A stretch of 64,000 nucleotides of DNA. Source: Cercospora beticola. Its lineage: Eukaryota > Ascomycota > Dothideomycetes > Mycosphaerellales > Mycosphaerellaceae. The position numbers and the translations under genes were made by a program. The notes beneath the pieces were generated by a model that was not told where the DNA came from, made no database searches, and saw only the letters and a program-made list of their open reading frames with translations. The stretch spans positions 3,472,001-3,536,000 of the forward strand of contig NC_088936.1 in assembly GCF_033473495.1 (NCBI RefSeq). Reading direction: 5' to 3'. Below are positions 47,117 to 57,823 of this stretch, one piece after another; the first letter of the stretch is position 1; each line of letters begins with the position of its first letter.

Positions 47117-48139
47117 TCAAGGCTTCAAATTCGCTTCAAGCGAAGCTCGCAGGTCGTCAATCTGTTTGGGTGCCTTGGAATCGTTCTCGTTCGTTTTTCC
47201 TTCGATCCCATCCACCTCCTTCGCATTAGCAGTAGCAGGCCTCAAAACCTTTTGATTCTGAAACGGACTCGGTTTCCTCGCCCCAGAAGTAGCCATAGCT
47301 CCCACCTCCGCCTTCTCCGTCGCCGTCGCTCCCCACCCCTGCTGTGGTCCCCTTCTCCCTCGTTCCCTATTACTCTTCACGGTCTCCGCCAAACTCTGTT
47401 TCCGCCTCTTCATCCCACCTCCACCACCGTCATCCCTCTCCATCACACTCCCCGCCAAAGCCCTCCTAAACGCCGGCTTAAAAGCCTTCACCGGTGCGAT
47501 ATCCTTTTTCCCTTTCGCACCAGCTTTCGCCGCCCTCCTCGCCGCCAATCCCAAATTCTCCTCTCTCATGGTATCCACTTCGGCTTGTAAAGTGTCGATT
47601 CTGGTTTGTTGACGATGTAAAGAAGCTTTTTCGAGGTATTTGAGGTTAATGTATTCGTTCCATTTATCTTCTTTGGTTTGGGAGTTGAGGTCGGATTTGA
47701 ATTTTTGGAGGGAGGTTGTGTTGGATTCGATGGCGTGGGGGGTTGTTTGGAGGTCTGTGAGGTTTTGGTGGAGGCGTGTGGCGTGTTCGTGGAGGAGGGC
47801 CAGGCGGGGTGGCGCGGTTTGGTGTTGGAGGGTCCAGAGGGAGGGGGTGTAAGGAGGGATTTGGGGGTTGAGTTGGATGCTGCGCGCCTGGGGGAGGATT
47901 TGGGAGGTTAGGTGTTGGAGGGATTGGGTTGTGGAGAGGATGTGGGTTATGTGGCTTTTTGTGGTGGAGAGGGCGATTGTGTCGATTTCTTTGAGGGATT
48001 CGAGAGAGGTGGAGGGTTCGTTGGAGTCTTCTTGGAGGTGGGGTGGAGTGGTGGTGAAGGTGCGGTCTGGCAGGCGCTGGGTCGCTCGTGCCTGGATGAA
48101 TTGAAGGCGTCGGCTTAGGGGACGCATTTGGCGGGCCAT
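47117..48139 (-). CDS. predicted coiled-coil protein, possible mitochondrial targeting, unknown function
   Basis: Single exon, 340 aa, no recognised family. The N-terminus (MARQMRPLSRRLQFIQARAT) is Arg-rich with no acidic residue in the first 25, and TFTTTPP is a plausible cleavage region, so a mitochondrial presequence is likely. Residues about 45-210 are helical with heptad-like Leu/Gln spacing and a coiled-coil stretch (EKASLHRQQTRIDTLQAEV). The C-terminal third is basic and Gly/Lys/Arg-rich and probably disordered. The pyrimidine-skewed minus-strand composition around 47660-48140 creates long Pro-rich shadow frames. The 3' end faces the exchanger 3' end (convergent, 128 bp apart). Confidence 0.65.
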   Translation of the reverse strand: MARQMRPLSRRLQFIQARATQRLPDRTFTTTPPHLQEDSNEPSTSLESLKEIDTIALSTTKSHITHILSTTQSLQHLTSQILPQARSIQLNPQIPPYTPSLWTLQHQTAPPRLALLHEHATRLHQNLTDLQTTPHAIESNTTSLQKFKSDLNSQTKEDKWNEYINLKYLEKASLHRQQTRIDTLQAEVDTMREENLGLAARRAAKAGAKGKKDIAPVKAFKPAFRRALAGSVMERDDGGGGGMKRRKQSLAETVKSNRERGRRGPQQGWGATATEKAEVGAMATSGARKPSPFQNQKVLRPATANAKEVDGIEGKTNENDSKAPKQIDDLRASLEANLKP

Positions 48140-49704
48140 GGTGAAGATTAAGGCCGTGATATGAGATGGTAGTGGTGGTGTTCACTTCATGTGAAGCTTG
48201 AAGGTGTTGAGTTTCGGGTGGCGCTTGGACAACTCCGCATTCGTTACTTCCCCTTGCCCACGCTGCTCCTACAACTCCACAACTCACAACAAACGCAACA
48301 ACAGGAGCAAGAAATTCACACAAAGCTATGGCTATGAATGCGACGACAAGCAACCAAAATTGCTACTTCATCTGTTAGGAGTCGCCTGCAGGCGAGCAGC
48401 AGCAAGATGAAGAGTTCGGCGCAAGACTGCAAAGCCGCGCACTCACAAATCACAAGACATGGGCCTAGTCGCCTCATTTCAATTGGCTAACATCTGGTGA
48501 CGAGAATTGGCCCTCTCACGTTCCTCTGTCTCATCTACATGATGATATTGATACCGGACGAATTTCCGAGCAACAGCTCAGAGCTTCTCTGGAATCCTCT
48601 CTTCCTCCGGAGGCGGACAGCTCCAGCTGGGTCCCAGTGGAGATGCTTTTACAGGGCGTATGCATATCGGCTGGGGACCACATCCATGGAGTGAGTGGGC
48701 TGCAGGAAATAACCAGTGATCACTTCCGTCTTCTCTTTAGATCGTTGAATGGTGCACCATCAGCACTGGCGCCTCTCTGCGCGCGCAAGACGTCTACATC
48801 GGCAACGCATAGTATTTGTGTTGTAAGGACTGACTTCGCTCGATGCGTCATTTAGACATCATATGTTTACAAGACTTTCAATTCGGCAAGAGTAATGATA
48901 CAGGCTTAAAACCTTGGGAGCATTTCACTTGTGTTGGCGACAGCGACCTGAAAACCTCAACCATATTGCTCCAAAGGGACGTGCCTGAGCGATTGGAGCA
49001 AGATCGCAGCGAGATTGATGAATGCACACTGCCGTTCATGGCGCAGATTGCCTGTTCCGGAAGTGTACTCGCTGTTGCACGGAACTACCGCCGAGGGCCC
49101 ACAGCATATGCACGCTAGAGAATCCTGCTTCGACGGCTAAGTGGTCTGCAGGTCATGATCGCATCACCACGCAACACATCCTCGAAATCCGAACATTTGA
49201 ATGCCCAGCGGCAAAATCGCAGTCCATTCAGGTACTGGAGGAAGAAGAGTCGTGAGCATAATGATATCGAATCGGCATGTGCCAACGACAAGTCCGAAGA
49301 AACCCCAAGTCTGCATGATCTCGAGTGATCCAATAGATCTCAACGCCACGGAGGCAACTCCACGCAATATGTCGACGCGAACACCTCACTGTGACAACAT
49401 GACCGGGCTGGCATGGCACGATCATCACGGCAAGCGGCAGGCGAGCCTCTGGAAACCCTTCCGACCCGATGGCCACACGGGCGTGCATGCAGCATCTCAC
49501 TCGATCGCTATCATCTTTGAATCTCCGGTCTCGCAATGATCTCACTTATATGCATCGTTCGATAATTTCTCTTGCATGACGCGAATCTGCCGTACGCGGC
49601 GGCCAAGCATGAATCTCGCGTGTAGAGTATAATACATCAGGCAGGCCTCTCTTCCTTTATCGGTTCCTCATTCTCACATACAGCTGAGTATCGGCCAAGA
49701 CAAC
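48140..49704. other. intergenic, no supported gene
   Basis: About 1.56 kb between divergent genes. Short frames (48843-49118 plus, 49201-49539 plus) have no domain or splice support. The last 70 bases are CT-rich (CTCTCTTCCTTTATCGG) before the Rds1-like ATG, as in strong fungal promoters. Confidence 0.4.
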
Positions 49705-51386
49705 ATGCTCCGGTCTCTCGTCACTCTTGCAGGTGTGGCTGCGGCCATTCCTGCTCCACAGCTGCTGGACCTCAGCATTGGCCTTGGACAGGATCAGACT
49801 GGTAAGCAGACACTATCAGCGTCGAGAAATCGCTCGTGCTAACAAATATTCAAGCCAGCGGCTATCCTGCCTCCTCCGCCGCGACTGCGACTGCAACTGC
49901 CCCAGCCGCATCTGGAGATGTCGTTGCTGACGAGCAAGACGGAAACGTCGATGGCTACCTCAATGCCGATGCTCCATACGTGAGCGATGAAGTGACTCCA
50001 ATCACTGTCATCCCAACATCGTTCGGCCCAGACTCGCAAATTCCTGCTGTTGAGACTGCTGTTCCAACAGATGGTCCATTGGCGGGTGGTCCTCAGCGAT
50101 CGCGCTGGGTGACTGGCACCACCACCCACGGTCCATACGAAGGCGAGGCCACCACAACTGGAGCTGTCACCAACACCGTGCTCTCTCCAAGCGTCGGTAC
50201 CCTCCCACCAAATCCGACCGCAACCTACTACAACACGAACGGCCAACTGCAGGAGGCGCAGCCAGCTCCTTACGTTCCAGCTGGCGGTCTCGGCACCAAC
50301 GGCACTCTACCACGCTACATGGTCGAGAGCGACTTCGATTACGAGTCGATCATGCTGGGCTTGTACCAGGAGTGGATCGAGTTGGACACTTTCAACAACG
50401 CTGTTGCCACTTTCTCCGAGGAGGATTGGGCCGCTGCTGGCCTTGGCCCAGAGGACATCTCTATGGTGCAGTTCATGGCCCAGCAAGAGCAGGGACACGC
50501 GACTCTTCTTAGCAACATGCTTGGAGAGACTGCCGCACCTCAATGCACTTACAACTACCCTTACACCAACGTTCGCGAGTTTGTGGACTTCAACCAGCAG
50601 CTTACTCGCTGGGGTGAATCCGGCGTTTGGGGCTTCATCAACCACTTGGACTCGCGCGAGGTCGGCCAACTGCTTGCTCAATCGATCGCCACCGAGGCCC
50701 GCCAACAGATGATCTTCCGCCAAATGAGCGGCCTGCACCCAATGCCAGTCTGGTTCGAGACCGGTATTCCACAATCTTGGGCATGGACCTTCCTGGCTCC
50801 ATACATCAGCAGCTGCCCAGAGGGAACCACTCGTCTCGCATGGCAAAACTTCCCAGCCCTTCACGTCGTGAACCAGGCCAACATCAACCGTGTCTCACCA
50901 AACGACACCGCCGACTGGGAGCGCGTCGACAACCGCACCTCTAGCCCCGCCACTATCCCAGCCCAAAAGGATTCGTGCATCCACGTCAACTCCACCGAGT
51001 TCCCAGGCTACGGCTGCGGCCCAGCAGTCGCCCATAACCGCTCCGAGCCTCTCTCCTTCCCAGGCAAGCAGGTCCGCCTCTTGTGGGATGCTCCAGGCCA
51101 GCCAGTGGGACCAAACAACAGCTACGTCACCGACACCACCGCCGGCGAACCTCAATTCGTCGCCTGGGTCAACCAGCTGAACTTGACTTACACTCCTATC
51201 ACCGTCACTGGACCAAACGAGGGTTTCACTTACCAGCCAGCTGGCACCGTCTACGAGGGTGGTCAGGGTGTTGTCAACGACACTATGTTCATCGCTCTTA
51301 CCGACAGCGACCTTTACCTTACGCCATTCAACTTGTCGATGATTAACCCACATGTCGTCGCTCTTGGTCTTTACCAGGCTGGTTAA
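49705..51386 (+). CDS. secreted Rds1-like ferritin-fold protein
   Basis: Two exons, 49705-49801 and 49855-51386, with a 53-bp GTAAGC...AAG intron. The joined 1629 nt give 542 aa. The signal peptide is MLRSLVTLAGVAAAIPAP. A low-complexity Ala/Thr/Pro region runs to about residue 155. A ferritin-like helical domain follows: YESIMLGLYQEWIELDTFNNAV, QFMAQQEQGHATLLSNML with the Glu and His of a ferritin-type metal site, and TEARQQMIFRQM. The C-terminal part is beta-rich with N-glycosylation sequons. The family includes S. pombe Rds1, induced by adenine, glucose or stress; biochemical function is unsettled. Codon use is strongly biased to C-ending codons, which suggests high expression. Confidence 0.88.
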
Positions 51387-51786
51387 GAGAGTTGTGCGAT
51401 TTTCTGCACATTTTGTATAGATATCCTGTACTTTTTGTACATATGAAGGCATGAATGAGAGGCTAGATATGATCGGAAGCTGTAATGATGGATAGATGAG
51501 ATGGTGGAAGTGTATAGCATCTTTCAATGATGAAAATCGATGATTGAAGACCTTGAGCTGTTGTGCATTATATTCAATGGTTGTCTTCCGTCTCCGACAT
51601 AAGTTCGAACAATCAAACGGTTCAATAGCCGTGCAACATGACACTGCGCGCACACTTTGACGATGTTCAAGAACCATTACAATATTCCATTCTGTAAACT
51701 ACTGGAATTACAATGCTATAGGCCGTGATATTCATGCTTTTTTGAGAACGCCTGACCACAGAAGAGCCCAATCATTGGCTACAAAA
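51387..51786. terminator. convergent 3' region, Rds1-like and tyrosinase genes
   Basis: 400 bp between two gene ends facing each other. AT-rich stretches with TGTATAG and TTTTGTAC downstream of 51386 look like fungal polyadenylation context. No gene here. Confidence 0.4.
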
Positions 51787-53747
51787 CTACGCACTACCAG
51801 TGCTTGCTGGTTCTGCCGGCGCCGCAGGAGCAGATGTCGCCGCAACTCCAGCCGGCAGAGCCTGCGCTTGAGTGTTGTCGACTGGCTCTTCAGTGATCGC
51901 CTCAGGAGCTTCGACGACAGGCACCGCACGAGGGGCACCGTTGTCAGGCGTGACGACCGATCGTCGGACTCGGATTTGCAGTCCGTTGCTTCTGGCGCCG
52001 CTACCGCCGATGTTCTGGCCATCGGATGTGACGAGTCTCCAGACCATTCTCGCTCGCACGAATTTGCGAACGGTACCGGGTCGGAAATCTCTGATGCCGC
52101 CTGCAATGAGGGTATTGAGGAGAGCGTCGGTGAGAGGGACAATGCCTGTTGCGCTGTTCGCGCCGTTGGTCGATGCAGCTTGGGAGATAGACAAGCCGCC
52201 TACGCGGTTTGCTGCAGCGAGGTAGTCGGAGTTGGAGAGGCCAGTGGCGATATCGCCGAAGAAAAGGTGAAGGTTGAAGGAAGTACCAGGGGCGACGGAT
52301 CTGCGAATGTCGATCTCGGCGGTGTATTCAGAGTAAGAGCCGTTGGCAGAAATGAGAGTTGATCGGAAAGGAGCGATGGCTGCAGGAGATGGTGGATCGA
52401 TGAGTCGTGCGCTGGCTTGACGCTCTTCGAGGCTTGCCCGGATGCGGTGTCTCTTTCCGCTTGTGCTGGCGGACTGCTGTGTGCGACCATTGCCGTAAAG
52501 GTTGTTGACGCGAGATTGAAGAGTTGCAACGCTGGGGCGGTCTGCAATCTCTGGGTAGGTGTAGCCTGAAGTGCGAACGTCGTAGAGCTGGCTGGGCAGC
52601 CACCAGTCAGTGTTGCCTTGAGAAGCTCGGAAGGGCATGTAAGTGAAGCTAGCATCTCTGTTGACGCCAGAGCTGAACACGAAATTGCCGCTGCTGGAAC
52701 GTGTGCTGGTGACCTTCACGTTGGGGTTGAGGTAGTTCCAAAGAGCACCGATGCGGTCGACGTTGGCATGGTGCAACCAGAAGATGGGATCGTAAGCTGC
52801 CGTGTCGAGATTGCACATCGTACCGCAGATGTTGTTGTGGATTGTGTTGTGGATTCCTTCCAAGCTGTTCACTGATGATGAAGAGCAGCCAGAAGCTCTG
52901 CGCTCATTCGAGTCGTATGTAGCGAAAACGTTCCAGCAGACGTTCGCAGTATTGAGCAACAAGGCAGTTTGTCTCTGAAGAGATGCACCAGAATTCTGCA
53001 TATCCCTCTGAGCGTTGCTTGAGCGGCATGTTCGAGATCCTGAGGTACCGGGGCAGACATTCGTGCCAAGGTTCGCGCCGCTGACAAGAGTGTGTGAAAA
53101 CAGCGGGTTAGCGACTGTCACATTCTGTCCAGCAGCGTTCGTGATCAAGACCGATGAACTGGAGATGCGGCTGGGGATTGTCCCGCCGTTTCGTGCCCAA
53201 TCCCAGTAAGGAAACTTCAGTGTATTCGCAATGCCTTGAAATTTTGTTCTGCCTGACGAGGCCCAATTGTTCGAAATGTTGACTGCCGTAGCTTGCATCT
53301 GTTGCTCAAAGAGCGCAAGGTAAGGTCGGTGCCATCTGATGCCGCGAAGGTTAGCATTGATCAACACTCCGGACACTCGTGGCCGAGTCTAGCCCTTTGA
53401 AAGAAAGGTTACACTTACAAGTAGAAATCTTTTGTGCCGTGAAAGCAGTATCCTCCATTCTTGTTACCCTGATTGGTATTTTGATAGGCACTGCCGTCCC
53501 AGTAGGTGTGCGGAGCACCATGAATTCCAGCGACCTGATAGAAGCCTCCGACGGTGCTGGTCGACGAACTCTGCCACTGCTGCATAGCAAGAACGAAGAG
53601 ACTGAACTCATCGAAGCTCATCGTCGTGATGTCCTTTCGTGCAGGGGGACTGGCATTGCCAGACTGGGAGACATCTCGTCTCGCAATCGGTAGGTAAGCG
53701 CTGGCGAAGCCCAGCTGAGCGAGTGTGAAAGCCGCAGAGAACTTCAT
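51787..53747 (-). CDS. secreted tyrosinase
   Basis: Two exons, 53747-53419 and 53335-51787, with an 83-bp GTAAGT...CAG intron that falls inside the copper-A motif. The joined 1878 nt give 625 aa. The signal peptide is MKFSAAFTLAQLGFASA, and ARRD shortly after may be a Kex2 site. Copper A: the His in GAPHTYWDG region, CFHG, then WHRPYLALFEQ restored by splicing. Copper B: HNTIHNNICG and DPIFWLHHANVDRI. The C-terminal about 200 residues form a beta-rich domain and an Ala/Pro-rich tail. The enzyme hydroxylates monophenols and oxidises diphenols to quinones, as in melanin or toxin-quinone chemistry. An upstream in-frame ATG at 53831 would mask the signal peptide and is rejected. Confidence 0.92.
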
Positions 53748-55369
53748 CTTGGCAAGTATGAAGCAATGATCTCTGGTAGGCGGGAAGAGAAACAATGGCT
53801 TTGAGATGCGAAGAAGATGCTTTCTCGGCACATGGACTGCATGCGACCTTTAATAGAGTCTAAAGCCAGCATGGCTTTTTCGTCACCTATTCTCGCACCT
53901 CGTAAATTCTGTCGGTCGGAAGTATAACGAAGCCATAGCGGCGAACGCATCGCGTGAGACCTCGCCGTAGCTGCAGGCCGGAAGCTCTTTTCACGAATCA
54001 TGGCATGTCGTTACGAGCATGGCTACCACAATCCAGACCTGCATGGCGTGAGCATTGGATTGAAGCTTCGCGGGTGATTGACTAGTGAACGCCACGCGAG
54101 AGTTTGCTCGAGTCGAGACATAGGAAGGAGAAATTTCTTGCCGACGAGAATGTTAAGAATCGCCCGTCATTGCATGCGCGTCGGCAGCCTGGGGTCTGTC
54201 GATAGTGTGGATAGGTTCCTGATGTTGTGAGATCGATCATAGTCGTCGACAACGTACATCCCGCACCTAGGAATAGCTTGATCCTTTCGAGCAATCAGCT
54301 TCGCAGCTTGAGTGTGTAAAGCGCTAGTGAGGTCTGCTTCTCGGATATTCGTGGCGGATCTGCAGTAGCGCCCTGATCCAAATTCTTGTTTGGGGCGGAT
54401 TGCCACGCGACGGTCCCAATTTGGAAGCCATCGGGTCGAGGCGTTCTGCGCTGTCATGCAGACTCATGCTGCTCAGTCGTCAGCAGGAGGATCAGTATTG
54501 CATGAGCTACATCACCCTCCATCGTTGTTCCCTGCCATAAGTTGATCGCGTGCCAACAATTACGTTTGTATTTCTACGCGAGCGGGAGAAGTATAGCATT
54601 CGATGCATCGCATGCGGCAGCTGGTTGAGGCTGCTGAGGGACCGAGACAAGCTGAAGTCAAACCCTGGTGCCGTCGGCCGTTCGAAAGCTACGCCTTGGC
54701 CCAGGACTTGACAAACCACGCCGTCCACTTGCCCAATTGAGCTCTAGGTAGGCGGCACCGCAGTGTAAAGGAGTTGCTCCATCATCTGGACGCTTCTGGC
54801 GCGACAGATCCGAAAATAACGCTGGTTCCGAATCTGATCAGTCTCCGTCCATTCGGCTTCATCTCAGGGCTTGATCCGGAACGCCAGCAGCTGAAGTCGA
54901 CGAGATTTGAAAGGAAATTCGGACAAAGCATCCGTCGCACGTGGGCGGACAATGTGTGATACACATACCAAGCTGGCGGGAGCTGAAGCAGCACAAGTTG
55001 ACGTCAAAAGTAACACAAGGTGCCGAAGAAATGACGGCTTGGCGAAGGTCCCAGCACCCGAACAACCAGAGCCTCGTGGCGGACTTGTTCGGCATGATTC
55101 ACAACATGCCAGTGGTACATGCGAAACCGCGACAATAATTCCGCCTAAAAGAAAATCGCGACATACTTTTCGCCGAGGAAAGCGTACTGTCCGTATTCGC
55201 ACTGTCCTTCCTCCTTGGCTTCAGCTACATATCAGCTAAGTTTCAATCGTGACGATCACTGTGCATAACTGGAGCCGCGAAGATTATCAGAAGAGACTCC
55301 GAAAAAAGACAAGCACTAAAGGAATGCACATCAAGATGATGCACAGAAGGATTGATTTCGGCAGCCGGC
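53748..55369. other. intergenic, no supported gene
   Basis: About 1.6 kb upstream of tyrosinase and downstream of the GPI-type gene. Many short overlapping frames on both strands; none has a domain, signal peptide or splice pattern. Confidence 0.4.
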
Positions 55370-56901
55370 TCAATACACTTTCATCAACACCATGCCCAGA
55401 ACAACATACCACTGCCAATCAATTGCTCGAACACATTTAGATGCCGATCCCGTGTACAGCGATGCGGTGTGAGTTGTCGATCCTATAGCAGAGGTCGAAT
55501 TCAGACCGCTCTGAGCAGCATGACTCGCAGACGAGTTCATCGCAGCAGTGGACAATGCGGACCCCGATGCAGGAGCAGTGTTGCGAGGATTCGATGATGT
55601 AAGCGTCTCTGCCGCCTGGTCGCTGGTTTCACCTTCGAATGATGCTGCTGTGGCCAACGAAGCGTCCCTGCTGATCGAAGCTGAAGCATTGGCTGTCTCT
55701 GAAATAGCGTAGGTCCTTACCCCAGAGGCAGTCTCCATAGCTGGAGAAGCAGCGGTACTCGCAGGCACCGGGCTTCCTGATATCTGAGACACCATCGTTG
55801 TCGTCTCCAGCGAAGCAGAAGATGTTGTAGGCGATGGGGCCTCTTGACGAGCTCCCAACTGCATTGTAATGATATTCTGACCCATCACAGTGAGCTGATC
55901 AACAGCAATATGCACAGTCGGCTCTCCATAGGCATCCAGTGTGCCACATTTAGTGATCCACGGATAAGCGCTGAGGACGGCTGGGTTCTTGGTGAGCAAA
56001 GCGACAGCCTCTGTTGGTATTGCGAAATTGCCCCCGTTTGTCCGAGACAGTCCGACGACTTGTGCGTATGTCGGCAGCTCTCCCGGTGAATCGGTGAAAT
56101 ATTTGGTGTCGATTGCATTGTTGGTATACCAGCCAAACTTGCCTTGGGGATTCGAGTATGTCACAGTCGAGGCAGCCCACGAACCCTCCTGAACGATGGC
56201 GACAGTCCGGGTTGTTATGGGGCCTCCGCATCGACCTGATTCAGTTCCGAAGGCAGAACCTGTCGGTGGTGTCCACACTCCAATGCTTGCGTATTCGTTG
56301 AAGGCTGTCGGTGCTGTGCTGCAAGCTGGTCAGACAGTCGGCGCGGTGTGGAAGACTATGTGTAACTCACATCCCATGGTACGTCGTTGTGTTCGCCTGG
56401 TGTACGATTGTTGCGGCATAACTCCCAGTAGGAAGCATATCGCGAGGGATCCCAAGCTGATCATTGAGAATAGCCGTCGGCGGGTTTGCCGTGAACATCA
56501 TATAGCGACCAAAATCTGTATATATTTCTGAAGCCGGCATGTGAGTCGTGCGGGTTTCGCCAGTCACTGTGCTGTCGCCGTAGTCGTATATGTCTGAGAC
56601 GACAGTCGCTACCGTCTGCGTAGCTGTTGACTCGTACCACTGAATGCCGCCATCAAAGGTTAGAATTGTCTCGAACAGGAACCTCATTCACGTGTGTTGC
56701 TCGCCCGCTCGCACTCACAAAGTTGTGCATAACACCAATCTGTGCCTGAGGTATCTGCATTGCAACAAACCAGCAGCATTCCGGCTCATCAATTATGGTC
56801 GCTTTTTCGCCCGCGTTGGTATCACCGCCATCGGCTTGTCTGTGTTGGAGCGCAGCCACGGCCAGTGCTGCGTAGGCAATGAGGTAGATCAACCCAATCA
56901 T
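55370..56901 (-). CDS. GPI-type surface protein of unknown function
   Basis: Three exons, 56901-56719, 56639-56371 and 56318-55370, with introns of 79 and 52 bp. The joined 1401 nt give 466 aa, in phase throughout. The N-terminus is a signal peptide (MIGLIYLIAYAALAVAALQH). The ordered N-terminal half has Cys-Cys near residue 42 and Tyr/Trp-rich beta segments; no family is recognised. Residues about 300-440 are a Ser/Thr/Ala-rich stalk. The C-terminus ends in a short hydrophobic stretch (WQWYVVLGMVLMKVY) after small residues, as in GPI-anchor signals. It is probably an extracellular wall or membrane protein. Exon structure rests on phase and splice sites only. Confidence 0.65.
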
Positions 56902-57823
56902 GATGCAAAGAATCAGCTGGATGTTCGAGCATTAGCAAGTCAATGCTGGTGAACTAAGCCAGACATCAGAGGACTGATATACCAGACCAGTCTATTATTG
57001 CAGTCTTGAACCGCATGCTGCGGTCTAGTGTAACGATACCCAGCCTTCTCAGCCTCAACCATGAGTGACGGCTCAAAGGGTTGTACAGCGTGACTGCTAC
57101 TGGAGGGAAAGCTCTGCTTTGCCAATGGCTGTCGCCAGAATGGAGAATATCGTGCACTCTGACGTCCAAACCACAGCCTCAGGATATCTCGGATCGAGCA
57201 AGCTAGCAATGTTTTGGCTACAGGCCAGTGGCGAAGCTGATCATATGCCGGACCGAGAAGTTGGTGTATCTCATGGAAAGCTTCCTGACTGCGGAGATGC
57301 AGTACAGATTGTTGACCGGTGTTTCGCAAGTAAGTCTTGAGTGAAGATCTGCAAAGAGCTACAAGAATAGCTTCAATGAGTTCGCCTCCGAAAGGGTCAT
57401 CGAGGATTTGCCAATGTCGCACAACATGCCATGCCGGCTGTGCAGCAGCTGCTGCTGCGCGATGACTGGCATTCAGCGATCCTTCGAAGAGGGAAGCTTC
57501 CACGCCATTTCTATGTAAGGAGGAAGGAGCGACTTCACCTACATTTTCGTCAGTTTATCTTAGCAAATGCGGACATCCTGCCCTTTCTCAAGATATGTAC
57601 ATTCGATTGAAGAGTAAGACAGGAACAGTGCAATATCTACACTAGCCAAGAATATCAGCCCGTCCTGAAGAAAGAGTTCCCCGTCATAGCCCAATCTAGC
57701 CCGATCCAATACTGCCTTTGTACAGAATCAAAAGAATAACACGAATAACCCAATTACCGACGCCGCAACACCTCGCTGAAGATAATCAATTAAACCCACC
57801 AAGAACGTCATGACCTGCCACCC
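56902..57823. other. intergenic with one doubtful minus-strand frame
   Basis: A minus-strand frame at 56940-57503 (187 codons) reads as Leu/His/Arg-rich helical protein without a recognised family. It could be a real orphan gene, but the codon pattern is unremarkable and there is no signal or domain. The region 57504-57823 holds the 3' side of the UBP16-like gene. Confidence 0.35.

Noticed and set aside
47664..48353. 229-codon minus-strand Pro/His-rich frame
   Set aside because: Shifted frame of the coiled-coil gene caused by its pyrimidine-skewed sequence.
50895..51677. 260-codon minus-strand frame
   Set aside because: Antisense to the Rds1-like gene; shadow of biased codon use.
53748..53831. 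upstream ATG extension of tyrosinase
   Set aside because: It would place about 28 residues before an otherwise clear signal peptide, so the inner ATG at 53747 is preferred.
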